This document shows positions 49,212 to 58,138 of a stretch of DNA of 64,000 bases, piece by piece (positions within the stretch are counted from its first letter, which is position 1; every line of letters begins with the position of its first letter). Both the position numbers and the translations under genes were made by a program. Origin of the DNA: Oceanospirillaceae bacterium (lineage in GTDB: Bacteria; Pseudomonadota; Gammaproteobacteria; Pseudomonadales; Balneatricaceae); contig JABGSN010000053.1 in assembly GCA_018647765.1 (NCBI GenBank), forward strand, positions 23,364 to 87,363, given 5' to 3'. The notes beneath the pieces were generated by a model, which saw only the letters and a list, made by a program, of their open reading frames with translations, was not told the origin of the DNA and searched no databases.

Positions 49212-49757
49212 ATGGGCAAAGTAAAAGCCCGCATCGCTGCCGCCGAACTGGAAGCTTTGCAACAGAATATCCCTCAAGAAGAAGAGCTTAGCCGCACCCA
49301 GATCAAGCGCGCCATGGAAGCGTTACAGGTTTTAGGCGGAAAATTGCTTAACCTAAAGCCATCAGAGCTGGCACGTATACCCATGAGTGAAACCCTCAAG
49401 GTCGCACTCGACGAGTCCACTCGCATCAATCAGAATGAAGCCAAGCGTCGACACTTACAGTACATTGGTAAAGTCATGCGCGATGAAGACTCAGAAGCCA
49501 TTGCTAAAGCGCTGGCTGTGTTAGATTCGGGAAGCGATGAACATCGCCGTGCGTTTCATCAATTAGAAACATGGCGTGATGGCCTCATTGCCGGTAATAG
49601 CGAAACCTTAGAAGAGATTATGCAACTGCATACCCAAGCCGACCGCCAGCACCTGTCTCATCTCACTAAACAAGCTCAGAGTTTAAACCAAGAGGCAAAG
49701 GCCAAATCAGCGGCCAAAAAATTATTTAAGTACTTGCGCCAACTGGCCGATATCTAA
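49212..49757 (+). CDS. darP: Ribosome assembly factor DarP (YjgA)
   Basis: DarP (DUF615) binds late 50S precursors and helps peptidyl-transferase centre maturation in E. coli. The 181-residue protein is helical, with LSRTQIKRAMEALQVLGGKL, the hallmark EAKRRHLQYIGKVMRDED and HRRAFHQLETWRDGLI. It is the last gene of this plus-strand run and converges on fliA. Confidence 0.95.
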   Translation: MGKVKARIAAAELEALQQNIPQEEELSRTQIKRAMEALQVLGGKLLNLKPSELARIPMSETLKVALDESTRINQNEAKRRHLQYIGKVMRDEDSEAIAKALAVLDSGSDEHRRAFHQLETWRDGLIAGNSETLEEIMQLHTQADRQHLSHLTKQAQSLNQEAKAKSAAKKLFKYLRQLADI

Positions 49758-49765
49758 ATCGCACT

Positions 49766-49822
49766 GTCGTCCTGACGAAGGTCAGGACCTCAGCCGAGAT
49801 TGTGGCCTGCGCCGCAATGACG
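49766..49822. repeat. Possible dispersed intergenic repeat (REP-like)
   Basis: A 57-base element fills most of the darP-fliA gap. It has a hairpin CCTGAC-GAAG-GTCAGG (49771-49786) next to a terminal GTCGT, and ends GCAATGACG, so the outer ends are partly inverted. The style (CCTGACGAAGGTCAGGA... CGCAATGAC) resembles mobile intergenic repeats of marine gammaproteobacteria. Only one copy is in the window. It may also act as a terminator for the convergent genes. Confidence 0.5.
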
Positions 49823-49854
49823 CGCCTGTTCTATGACGTGCCTGGGCAATAACG

Positions 49855-50562
49855 CTAAATCCAATCCACCAGCTTTTGGCGTAACTTTTTCACCGAGCTA
49901 GTTTGGATTTGGCTTATACGTGACTCAGAAACCTCCAGCACCGCCGCGATCTCTTTTAAATTCAGTTCTTCATCATAGTAGAGTGCAAAGATAAGCTGCT
50001 CTCGCTCTGGCAATCCACCGATCGCCTTCGCTAAGGCCACTTGAAATGCCACTTCATCCACTTCTTTAGTAGGGATGAGTGCCGACAATGCGGGCTCTAC
50101 ACCGTCTGGTTGGTCTTCTACATGGACGGTTTGGTAATTGTAATTGCGGCCCTTTTGCGACTGTAAATCAGTCAAGCTCAGGTCCATAGATTCAGCTAAC
50201 TCGGTATCTTTAACCTTACGGCCTAGCTCCTGCTCTAAGGCAGTTGTGGCCTGATTAATTTCCCGTATGCTGGTCATCACTGAACGCGGCAAAGTGCTAA
50301 AGCGGCGCACCTCGTCCAACATAGCCCCACGGACTCGCAGCTTAGCAAAGGTGGTAAATTTAGCGCCCTTAGTAGCATCAAAGTTTTGCAAGGCTTCCAA
50401 TAAACCCAACATACCTACTTGAATCAAATCATCCACATCAACGCTGGCGGGTAAGCGAGCGCTCAAATGCAACGCCACTTGTTTTACCAGTGGCATATGC
50501 TGCACTAAGGGATCAGTTGGCGACCCGGGGGCATAAGATTGATAAAGCGACATATTGAGCAT
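49855..50562 (-). CDS. fliA: Flagellar sigma factor FliA (sigma-28)
   Basis: FliA directs late flagellar and chemotaxis transcription. Starting at ATG 50562 gives 235 residues (ATG 50553 is an equal alternative; a longer frame enters flhG). It has sigma region 2 (PLVKQVALHLSARLP, VDDLIQVGMLGLLEAL, FTTFAKLRVRGAMLDEVR), region 3 and region 4 (LNLKEIAAVLEVSESRISQI). It ends the flhA-flhF-flhG-fliA group. The usual next genes, cheY-cheZ-cheA, are not here. Confidence 0.97.
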   Translation of the reverse strand: MLNMSLYQSYAPGSPTDPLVQHMPLVKQVALHLSARLPASVDVDDLIQVGMLGLLEALQNFDATKGAKFTTFAKLRVRGAMLDEVRRFSTLPRSVMTSIREINQATTALEQELGRKVKDTELAESMDLSLTDLQSQKGRNYNYQTVHVEDQPDGVEPALSALIPTKEVDEVAFQVALAKAIGGLPEREQLIFALYYDEELNLKEIAAVLEVSESRISQIQTSSVKKLRQKLVDWI

Positions 50563-50579
50563 TAAGTCATTATTTCCAA

Positions 50580-51395
50580 TTAGGCTTTGTGTTGCAACAG
50601 CCGTTCGACAAAGAATTCCATTTGCCCGCTTAAACCCGTGGGTTTGGGCCAACGTTCAATCACTGCCGACATGCGCCCATAGGCGCGCGATGAATTAGCC
50701 ATAGGCGCCACCTGCACTACAGCTTTTTGTTGTTTATTAGCCAAGCGCAACTGTTCGTCGCGGGGAGAACTGCCCAAATAAAGCATGGTGGCACTGAGAT
50801 AATGGTCCACCACGCGTTCTATTTTGTTATATAACGCTTGGCCCTCTTTCTCATTTTTTACCATACTGGCAATAAAGTGAAAGCGGCTTGTGCCATAACG
50901 TTGATTCATCACCTTAATTAACGCATAAGCGTCAGTAATCGATGAGGGTTCGTCACACGCAACTACCACCACTTGATGGGCGGCATTGAGAAATGCCAAC
51001 ACATTGTCGGAGATGCCTGCGGCGGTATCAACAATAAGGTAGTCCAACTCGCCATTGTAGTCGCTAAAGGCTTGTATGAGGTGCTGTAACTGTTCATTGT
51101 TGAGGCCGGCCATTTCGTAAATACCGGAAGCGGCTGGCACCACAAGTATGCCAAATGGCCCGGGCTGAACAATTTCACTTAATGTCTTTTCACCGCTCAT
51201 CACATGGGCCATGTTAAAAGGGCATTGCAAACCTAAGTTGACATCAATATTAGCCAAGCCTAGATCGGCATCCATGAGCATCACTTTGTGGCCCTGCTTG
51301 GCAAGGCTAGCAGCAATATTAATTGAGGTATTGGTTTTACCTACACCACCTTTACCGCTGGTGACCGCAATCACCTGCACTGCACTGTCACTCAT
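50580..51395 (-). CDS. flhG: Flagellar number regulator FlhG (FleN)
   Basis: FlhG is a MinD-like ATPase that limits polar flagella, usually to one, by opposing FlhF and restraining the master regulator. The 271-residue protein has the deviant Walker A SGKGGVGKTNTSINIA, DADLGLANIDVNLGL, and DYLIVDTAAGISDNVL, and ends in a basic/amphipathic helix as in MinD. It is one base from flhF. Confidence 0.97.
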   Translation of the reverse strand: MSDSAVQVIAVTSGKGGVGKTNTSINIAASLAKQGHKVMLMDADLGLANIDVNLGLQCPFNMAHVMSGEKTLSEIVQPGPFGILVVPAASGIYEMAGLNNEQLQHLIQAFSDYNGELDYLIVDTAAGISDNVLAFLNAAHQVVVVACDEPSSITDAYALIKVMNQRYGTSRFHFIASMVKNEKEGQALYNKIERVVDHYLSATMLYLGSSPRDEQLRLANKQQKAVVQVAPMANSSRAYGRMSAVIERWPKPTGLSGQMEFFVERLLQHKA

Positions 51396-51396
51396 A

Positions 51397-52782
51397 TCAG
51401 TGGCTCCTGTAGGACGCTAAGCCCAAGGCAGAAACCGGCGTATCATGTAAACCGCAAAAGTTTGAAGTCATCTCGGTTGTTCGTGTTCGTAACTCATTTC
51501 TAGGCATTTGGGGCTTACCTGGGGTTGCGTGTAATAGTTTAGACAAAGCTTCAATACCGCCTGTTTCTTCAGCTAATTCAGCCTCGACCGCGTGGGCCAC
51601 CAACTGCTGAGCACTAGGATAACCTAAGTCTAACGGAATACGTTGACCATCGGTAATCATAGCCAAAGGCTGGCGTGACTCAACCAGCGCAGTCAGCAAA
51701 CCACCCAAGGGCAAACACTCATCCAGTTTGGTTGCCACCACACCCGTCACTTTATCGGCGTAATGTTTCATTAAATAACGCAACGAATGGGATTGGCTGT
51801 TGGCTGCGAGCGTCAGATAGATACTAATTTGTTGGGGCACGCCTTGCAAACCTTGCACCACATTTTGGATATGTGGGTCAAACGGATTACCACCCGAGGT
51901 ATCAATTAGAATATAGTCTTTGTGAGCCATTTGATTGAGGCTATGGGTCAGTTCCGTAAACCCAGCCACATGCTGCACCTCTATGCCCAACATGGTACCA
52001 AATACGCGCAATTGATCACGTGCACCAATACGTTGTTGATCCATAGAGATGAGTGCCACTTTATGTTTACCGTGCTTCATCGCCAATTGTGCACCCAACT
52101 TGCCAATAGCGGTGGTTTTGCCCACACCGGTAGGGCCAACTAAAGCATAGGTGCCGGGTTGATGCACTACCCCTTGGCTGGAGGTATTAATGTTATCTTG
52201 CAACCATTGCTGGGCATGACTCCATAGTTGATCAGCATCATCTGCCGCCGGCAACTGTGCTAGTAACGGATCAACTAACTGTTTTTCAAAACCCATACGC
52301 TCAAGCCGCTGTGCTACTTTTAGGGCAGAGGCACTAATAAAGGGGCGATGCTGGCTAGAGCTCTGGCTCATTTGTTGTTCTACCAAAAGGCGTAACAAAC
52401 CAAGTTCCTTTTCCATACGCTGCATATTATCACTGCCGATTGTTTGGTGGGTGGCCATATTATGCGTAGGGCGCTGCACAGGTTCGGGGCTGAACATATC
52501 GGCATGCAAGTTTGAGTTTACCTGGTGCGGATTCACCGGGCGTTTGTCTAAATTGCGTTGTGATTTAAGTCGGTCCAAATTGGCCGTTAAACAATCTGAA
52601 AAGGCTGACCCTGTGCTAGCACTCGCACGTTTTTCGTCGTAATCAACGGCAGCAACAATTTCCACTTGCCCTGCAATTTTATTATTTGACAAAATCACAG
52701 CATCTTCACCCAAGCTTTGCTTAATCATGGCCAGTGCAGTGCGTGTGTCTTTTGCTAAAACGCGCTTCATTTTCATCTTCAA
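51397..52782 (-). CDS. flhF: Flagellar placement GTPase FlhF
   Basis: FlhF is an SRP-type GTPase that sets the polar site and number of flagella. The 461-residue protein has the B domain with RVLAKDTRTALAMIKQSLGE and EIVAAVDYDEKR, a linker, and the NG domain with G1 GPTGVGKTTAIGKL, SMDQQRIGARDQL, ILIDTSGGNP and G4 TKLDECLPLGGLL. The G3 asparagine-containing DTSGGN is typical. Its presence with FlhG implies polar flagellation. Confidence 0.97.
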   Translation of the reverse strand: MKMKMKRVLAKDTRTALAMIKQSLGEDAVILSNNKIAGQVEIVAAVDYDEKRASASTGSAFSDCLTANLDRLKSQRNLDKRPVNPHQVNSNLHADMFSPEPVQRPTHNMATHQTIGSDNMQRMEKELGLLRLLVEQQMSQSSSQHRPFISASALKVAQRLERMGFEKQLVDPLLAQLPAADDADQLWSHAQQWLQDNINTSSQGVVHQPGTYALVGPTGVGKTTAIGKLGAQLAMKHGKHKVALISMDQQRIGARDQLRVFGTMLGIEVQHVAGFTELTHSLNQMAHKDYILIDTSGGNPFDPHIQNVVQGLQGVPQQISIYLTLAANSQSHSLRYLMKHYADKVTGVVATKLDECLPLGGLLTALVESRQPLAMITDGQRIPLDLGYPSAQQLVAHAVEAELAEETGGIEALSKLLHATPGKPQMPRNELRTRTTEMTSNFCGLHDTPVSALGLASYRSH

Positions 52783-52818
52783 TCAACCTGTGTGCTTTTG
52801 ATTTTATTCTGGCGGCGC

Positions 52819-54924
52819 TTACGCATCCACTAGAGGTTGTTGTTCTATAGTCGACACCACTTGGATGCCCTGTTCGTCTGGAATTTCGTTGTAACCCAAG
52901 ATCACTAACCCTGGAATACGGTTCTTAACCATCTTAGCCAACCAAGGCCGTATACCTGGTGACACGACCAATACGGGCGGAATACCCTGTTGCGCCAGCT
53001 TTTCACTGGTGGACTGCAAATTACCTAACAACTGTTCTGCAAGGTTAGGCTCTATCGCTAAGCCATGCTCTTTACTTTGTTGTAATACGTTATGCAATTG
53101 TTGTTCCAACCCTGCATCCAAGGTCATAACCGACAGGTCATGCCCCACCTGCGTGAGTTGTTGCATCATCATACGCCCCAATGCTGGACGCACAGCGGCC
53201 GTCAATACGTCAGGATCCTGACTTCTAGGCGCCTGTTCCGCCAGAATTTCGACGATTGAACGGATATCCCTCACCGCAACACCTTCCGCTAACAAGTTCT
53301 GCAACACTTTAGCCACCACACCCACTGACAACTGCGTAGGCACCACGGCTTCCACCAGTTTGGGCGCCGCCTGGGCTAACTGATCCATCAACTGTTGCGC
53401 TTCATCGTGGCCCAATAACTCGTGGGCATTTTCTTGCAACACCTTGTTTAAATGGGTTGCTAGTGCCGTTGCACCGTCTACCACGGTATAGCCCATGGAT
53501 TGCGCATATTCTCTTTGTGAGGTGTCAATCCACATGGCATCTAGCCCAAAGGCTGGGTCACGGGTAGGAATGCCGTCTAACGTGCCATGGGTTGTGCCTG
53601 GGTTAATGGCCAGGTCTCGACCCATCATCAACTCACCTTGGCCTCGAGTTACACCGTTAATGTTGATGTGATATTGATTAGGCATGAGGTCTAAATTGTC
53701 GCGAATATGCACCGACTGCACTAAAAATCCTAACTCATGGGATAGTTTTTTGCGTACCCCCTTAATGCGCTGCATCAGTGCGCCGCCTTGATTCTTGTCA
53801 ACTAAAGGAATCAAGGCATAACCCACCTCTAAACCAATCATGTCTAACTGGGGAATATCTTCCCACGACAAGTCTTTAGCTTCTTGTTCTTGCTGCTGTT
53901 GCACCGGATCTACATCCACTGGCTCGTCCACAACCAGTGATTTTTTGTAGGCCAAATAAGCAAACCAACCGGTTATCGCCGCGAGCAGCAAAAATACAAA
54001 GTGAGGCATCCCCGGAATCACACCCAACAAAGTCATAATGCCGGCCACCACCATCAATGCTTGGGGGCTACCTAACTGACCCACCACCTGACTCGACATA
54101 TTGGTGGTCGACGACACACGGGTGACAATAATAGCCGTCGCCGTAGCGAGTAATAGCGACGGGATCTGCGCCACTAAACCATCGCCAATGGTCAACAACA
54201 CATACACTTGGGTGGCTTGATCAAAGCTTAACCCATGGGTGCCCATACCAATGGCTAAACCACCGATGATATTGATTAATAGAATAAGGAAACCGGCAAT
54301 CGCATCGCCTTTAACAAATTTACTGGCACCGTCCATCGAGCCGTAAAAATCGGCCTCTGCAGTCACATCGGCGCGGCGATCTCGAGCTTCGTCTTGACTT
54401 AAAACACCCGCGTTGAGGTCAGCGTCAATGGCCATTTGTTTACCCGGCATGGCATCCAAGGTAAAGCGTGCGCTCACCTCCGACACTCGGCCAGCACCCT
54501 TAGTCACCACTAAGAAGTTAATAATCATGAGGATAGAGAAGACGATAATACCCACCACATAATCACCACCAATAACAAAATCACCAAACGATTGAATCAC
54601 TTGGCCCGCCGCATCTGTGCCCGTATGGCCTTCAACCAAAACGATACGTGTAGATGCGACGTTAAGGGCCAATCGAAGCAAGGTAGCAAACAACAACACC
54701 GTTGGGAAAGACGAAAAATCCAAAGGCCGCATGGTGTTAATAGAGATCATCACAATGATCAACGCCAAGGAAATGTTGAGGGTAAAAAATAGATCTAGCA
54801 AAAACGGTGGCAAGGGTACAACCATCATTAAGATGATCAGTAACACCAATATCGGGATTAACAAGCCCGTCAAATGTTTGACGCTGACATGTTCCCTTAA
54901 CGTTAACCCTTGCGATAAATTCAT
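52819..54924 (-). CDS. flhA: Flagellar type III export gate protein FlhA
   Basis: FlhA is the large export-gate subunit whose cytoplasmic ring docks chaperone-substrate complexes. The 701-residue protein has eight membrane helices in the first half, the conserved cytoplasmic loop GAGRVSEVSARFTLDAMPGK around residue 145, and a C-terminal soluble domain (about 350-701; NLLAEGVAVRDIRSIVEIL). A sigma-54-type promoter lies about 127 bases upstream. flhB is not in the window, which begins the cluster at flhA. Confidence 0.97.
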   Translation of the reverse strand: MNLSQGLTLREHVSVKHLTGLLIPILVLLIILMMVVPLPPFLLDLFFTLNISLALIIVMISINTMRPLDFSSFPTVLLFATLLRLALNVASTRIVLVEGHTGTDAAGQVIQSFGDFVIGGDYVVGIIVFSILMIINFLVVTKGAGRVSEVSARFTLDAMPGKQMAIDADLNAGVLSQDEARDRRADVTAEADFYGSMDGASKFVKGDAIAGFLILLINIIGGLAIGMGTHGLSFDQATQVYVLLTIGDGLVAQIPSLLLATATAIIVTRVSSTTNMSSQVVGQLGSPQALMVVAGIMTLLGVIPGMPHFVFLLLAAITGWFAYLAYKKSLVVDEPVDVDPVQQQQEQEAKDLSWEDIPQLDMIGLEVGYALIPLVDKNQGGALMQRIKGVRKKLSHELGFLVQSVHIRDNLDLMPNQYHININGVTRGQGELMMGRDLAINPGTTHGTLDGIPTRDPAFGLDAMWIDTSQREYAQSMGYTVVDGATALATHLNKVLQENAHELLGHDEAQQLMDQLAQAAPKLVEAVVPTQLSVGVVAKVLQNLLAEGVAVRDIRSIVEILAEQAPRSQDPDVLTAAVRPALGRMMMQQLTQVGHDLSVMTLDAGLEQQLHNVLQQSKEHGLAIEPNLAEQLLGNLQSTSEKLAQQGIPPVLVVSPGIRPWLAKMVKNRIPGLVILGYNEIPDEQGIQVVSTIEQQPLVDA

Positions 54925-55050
54925 AAGTCCTATTGTCCTAATTCCTACAAAAACACATCTAATCTTTTGTTTTTGTTAATTTTTTCTCAAATAATTTCGA
55001 TAATATATGAGTCAAACAAACACTATTAACACGTCTATAGGTGTTCAAAA

Positions 55051-55067
55051 AGCAATATTGGTGCCAA
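55051..55067 (-). promoter_or_regulatory. Sigma-54 promoter of flhA
   Basis: On the minus strand TGGCAC, five bases (CAATA), then TTGCT: an exact match to the -24/-12 consensus TGGCAC-N5-TTGCW with the required GG and GC. It predicts an A/T-rich flhA leader of about 115 bases. In polar-flagellated relatives flhA is an FlrC/FleQ and sigma-54 target. Confidence 0.8.
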
Positions 55068-55105
55068 TAATTAAAGGCCAACAATAAATAGTTCATTAAG
55101 CCAGC

Positions 55106-55132
55106 TAAAGTCCGCGCAGCGACAGTCGATAG
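55106..55132 (+). promoter_or_regulatory. Sigma-28 promoter of flgP-flgT
   Basis: TAAAGTCC, 11 bases, GTCGATAG: close to the FliA consensus TAAAGTTT-N11-GCCGATAA with correct spacing. It lies 29 bases before the flgP ATG, so the transcript would start about 20 bases upstream. Confidence 0.75.
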
Positions 55133-55160
55133 TATCTACATAATGATAGAGGACCTTTGC

Positions 55161-55628
55161 ATGAATACCTTAACAACCACTCGTAAATCCAACCTTTGGA
55201 TCATCGCCGTAGCGGCCCTGACGCTTGGCGGCTGCACCATGTCTATGACCGCCATTAACAGCAGCGGCGCCGATAACGACATCCCCGTGTTTAAGAAGGA
55301 AGTCATTATTTCCACGGGTTACGCCAACATCAGTGCACAAAAAAGCAAGAATCCAGCCCAGCGACGGCTCATGGCCATTCGTGCTTCTAAAATTGATGCT
55401 TACCGTAACTTGACCGAGCAAGTGTATGGTCAACATTTGAACGCTTCGACCACCGTAGAAGACATGATTGTCGCTAACGACACTATGCGTGCACACGTAG
55501 AGGGCGTGGTATATGGGGCTAAGGTTGTCAGCATCAACCCAATCGGCGATGATAGCTACGAAACCAAACTGGAACTAGAAAAAGACACCATGCTTGAGCT
55601 GAGACGTATTTTTCTAGTTGCTAGATAA
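55161..55628 (+). CDS. flgP: Flagellar outer-membrane lipoprotein FlgP (LPP20 family)
   Basis: FlgP is an outer-membrane lipoprotein of the LPP20 family. It forms a ring around the basal body in Vibrio and helps high-torque polar motors. Starting at ATG 55161 (GAGGA upstream) gives 155 residues with a lipobox LGGC (Cys25), then the LPP20 core with RRLMAIRASKIDAYRNLTEQ and VEGVVYGAKVVSI. An in-frame ATG six codons earlier is less likely. It is followed by flgT. Confidence 0.85.
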   Translation: MNTLTTTRKSNLWIIAVAALTLGGCTMSMTAINSSGADNDIPVFKKEVIISTGYANISAQKSKNPAQRRLMAIRASKIDAYRNLTEQVYGQHLNASTTVEDMIVANDTMRAHVEGVVYGAKVVSINPIGDDSYETKLELEKDTMLELRRIFLVAR

Positions 55629-55647
55629 GTCACCCACTGGTCTACTC

Positions 55648-56796
55648 ATGAAATTGCAGCTGTGCTTAAAACGCGCCCCCCTTGGTATAGTCTTGTGTTG
55701 CTTATTGCTAACCAATGCAGTGAAGGCCCAGGACCACACCGAGGTAGTGGCCGTCGGTCATGCATTGGTGATCGATGACGACACCGAAGCCGCCCAGATG
55801 CGGGCCCTACTAGATGCATTAAGAAGCGCAGCCACGCAACGTGCGGGGCAAGTATCGAGCCACAGCATGGTTGATGCAGATGGCCAACTGACCGAGAATG
55901 TGAGCCTGCAATCTGACCTCACCATCCGCCATATGGAAGTTCTTGAACAAGGTTTTGTGCAAGGCATTGCCCAAGTTAAAGTGGCATTAACCATCGACGA
56001 CGACAATCAAACTTGTGCTAAGCCCAAACTCACTCAAGTGGTCACCACGGACTTGGCGACGCCCAAAGCCAATTACCAGCACAGTCAGGTTGATATCAAC
56101 CAACTCCTACTTAACGCCGAGGCCAATTTTTCTGAGCGAGCGCAGCAGTTTAACTTCGCAACCTACAGAATCAACGCAGCACTTAACACCTATGAAACCG
56201 CGTCTCTCGCATCAGAAGCCTACAACCAAGCAGATTACCACCTGACCATTGGTGCCCAGTGGGCATTAAAACCCAATAAACCCGTGTGGGGGTGGGGCTT
56301 ATTGAACACGCTATCGCCAATAACAGGCTCGACTTTCGCGCCAAAAATCGCCTTAACAGCCGCCTTTTCAAGCCCCAACACCCCTACCATCAACCTTACG
56401 GCCTCGCATCAATTTAGCTTACCAGAGCCACGTTCCATCGCTGAGTCGACTCAGCCGATACCCCCTAGACTCCAGGCCCAAGTTGATGATTGGGTACAAC
56501 AGAGCTGGCAACATTTTTATTCTAAAATCCAGTGTGCAGGCAGTTTTGTGCGGCTCAGCAATATCATTGATCAACCCCTGTGGCGCATGAATAAGGGCGT
56601 ACGATTAGGCCTTAAAGAAGGTCAGCAACTGTTGGTATTACCCCGAAATTATGAAACAGGCATCCTTAACCCCGGTTCCAGCAGTGCGCCAGTGGTCCTT
56701 AAAGTCACCCAAATACAGCCTCACTCTGCGTTATTACAACATTTAGCGGGGCCCAAAGACTTCGCCACGGGCGTCGCCCAAATAGTCATTTTTTAA
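55648..56796 (+). CDS. flgT: Flagellar H-ring assembly protein FlgT
   Basis: FlgT is the periplasmic protein that builds the H ring and supports T-ring assembly in sodium-driven Vibrio motors. Starting at ATG 55648 gives 382 residues with a signal peptide cleaved near VKA (residue 27). The N-terminal part has the FlgT pattern of a tetrahelical repeat region (AAQMRALLDALRSAATQRAG) and strands ending GIAQVKVALTIDD. The C-terminal strand-rich part has GVRLGLKEGQQLLVLP. Identity rests on these patterns and on adjacency to flgP. Confidence 0.8.
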   Translation: MKLQLCLKRAPLGIVLCCLLLTNAVKAQDHTEVVAVGHALVIDDDTEAAQMRALLDALRSAATQRAGQVSSHSMVDADGQLTENVSLQSDLTIRHMEVLEQGFVQGIAQVKVALTIDDDNQTCAKPKLTQVVTTDLATPKANYQHSQVDINQLLLNAEANFSERAQQFNFATYRINAALNTYETASLASEAYNQADYHLTIGAQWALKPNKPVWGWGLLNTLSPITGSTFAPKIALTAAFSSPNTPTINLTASHQFSLPEPRSIAESTQPIPPRLQAQVDDWVQQSWQHFYSKIQCAGSFVRLSNIIDQPLWRMNKGVRLGLKEGQQLLVLPRNYETGILNPGSSSAPVVLKVTQIQPHSALLQHLAGPKDFATGVAQIVIF

Positions 56797-56830
56797 ATGC
56801 TAACCCGAAGCTAGAACAAGGAGCACTAAT

Positions 56831-57283
56831 ATGAACAAGACGATTAAATCGGCCCTGCTTGGCGCTAGCCTCAGTGTCAGCCTTATCGCTGCCCCCCTGT
56901 TCGCTGCGACCGAACAAACTCAGAGCCACCTGAAAACCTTACTCGGTGAATTGCTCCACCTTGAGCAACAACTAGAGGCAAGGGTCCCAGGCGAAGACAC
57001 GATCCAACCCGGCGCTAATTACACCATCAAACCTGGTGATTCCTTAGGTGGCATTGCCAAACGTGCCTACGGCGATACCGACCTGAAACCAAGCTTGGTA
57101 ATGCAGATGATGGTCGAGAACAACCCAACAGCCTTCTTTCGTAACAATGCCAATTTCATTTATGCTGGCAAAATTATACGCATTCCCAGTGTTGAGGATT
57201 TTAGAAACATGCTGTTTAGTGGCCAGAGTGATAGTTTGCTTACGCAAAACTCAGACAAGAGTCAGTGGATTCGTTTCCCTTAA
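56831..57283 (+). CDS. Exported LysM-domain protein next to flgT
   Basis: A 150-residue periplasmic protein with a signal peptide (cleavage near LFA, residue 25), a short helical stretch (HLKTLLGELLHLEQQLEAR), and one LysM domain at about 63-119 (YTIKPGDSLGGIAKRAYGD through YAGKIIRIP). LysM domains bind peptidoglycan. AAGGAG precedes the ATG, and it lies 34 bases after flgT with no terminator between, so it probably shares the sigma-28 transcript. A motor-anchoring role is inference; the LysM resembles the one in FimV. Confidence 0.8.
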   Translation: MNKTIKSALLGASLSVSLIAAPLFAATEQTQSHLKTLLGELLHLEQQLEARVPGEDTIQPGANYTIKPGDSLGGIAKRAYGDTDLKPSLVMQMMVENNPTAFFRNNANFIYAGKIIRIPSVEDFRNMLFSGQSDSLLTQNSDKSQWIRFP

Positions 57284-57342
57284 TCAAGGAAGGAGGGTTA
57301 CCGATCTTTAGTAAGAATAAAGGCCGCAGTTTACAGAACGCG

Positions 57343-58074
57343 TTACGCGATTATGGCTTCCTTGCGAGACAAAGAGGCCAACTTTCGTTTTACCAGATGC
57401 AACAAATCATCTTCATCGTTCAGACCAAAGAAAATAAAGCGTAAACCTACAACCAAGTTAAGGCCATTACTATGGGCACGCATATGGCGTACTTCGCCGC
57501 TTGCCTTAGCACTAAACCCATCAACATTGAGCTCGATGTGCTTAATGGCTTTACCCACTTCTACATCATAGATATTAGCCTGCGGAATCAGCACCGAAGC
57601 GCCACCACCAGATACATCAATCACATCAATCTTTTGGCCACCAATGGTCATATTAATGTGTTCATCACGGGTGGCTGGCAAGCGCAATAAGTCACGTCGC
57701 TGTTTCACACTCACCTGCTCGGGCAGCTTGGCACTAAAGCCAAGACCTAGGTCAGATGCATTAACAAAACCCACTTCTACATCAAAGTAATGCACTCGCC
57801 CTTCGTGAAAAAACTCAACTCGAAGCTCACTTTTGGTTTCAATAATGGCTTTAAAATCGGGCTGACTCAACGGCTCCAATACGAGGGTGACATCATTACT
57901 GCTTGGTTTTTTCATCTTTGCAGGCTTATACACGACTTCTTGCAAACGATAGTCTGCCAGCGCCTGATCCTCCGCATCACCAAAACTAATGTAAAAAGAA
58001 AACTTGCGCACCTTGGCGGTCATAAAAAACTGATATAAGTCTTTAAAACCACTCATTTTAACTTCGTCTTTCAA
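57343..58074 (-). CDS. PilZ-domain protein, YcgR-like flagellar brake candidate
   Basis: A 243-residue protein with a YcgR-N-like beta domain (about 25-115) and a C-terminal PilZ domain (about 122-235). The cyclic-di-GMP motifs are intact: RxxxR in QRRDLLR (125-131) and D-x-S-x-x-G in DVSGGG (153-158). YcgR proteins slow flagellar rotation when c-di-GMP rises. The start is TTG 58074, five bases after AGGAGG; ATG 58056 is an alternative. A sigma-28-like site lies upstream and flagellar genes are adjacent. Confidence 0.85.
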   Translation of the reverse strand: MKDEVKMSGFKDLYQFFMTAKVRKFSFYISFGDAEDQALADYRLQEVVYKPAKMKKPSSNDVTLVLEPLSQPDFKAIIETKSELRVEFFHEGRVHYFDVEVGFVNASDLGLGFSAKLPEQVSVKQRRDLLRLPATRDEHINMTIGGQKIDVIDVSGGGASVLIPQANIYDVEVGKAIKHIELNVDGFSAKASGEVRHMRAHSNGLNLVVGLRFIFFGLNDEDDLLHLVKRKLASLSRKEAIIA

Positions 58075-58138
58075 AACAACCTCCTGGGCACCCGTGTTCG
58101 ACTAACATCAAGCCCATTAAAAGAGCGCTGTAGTCTTC

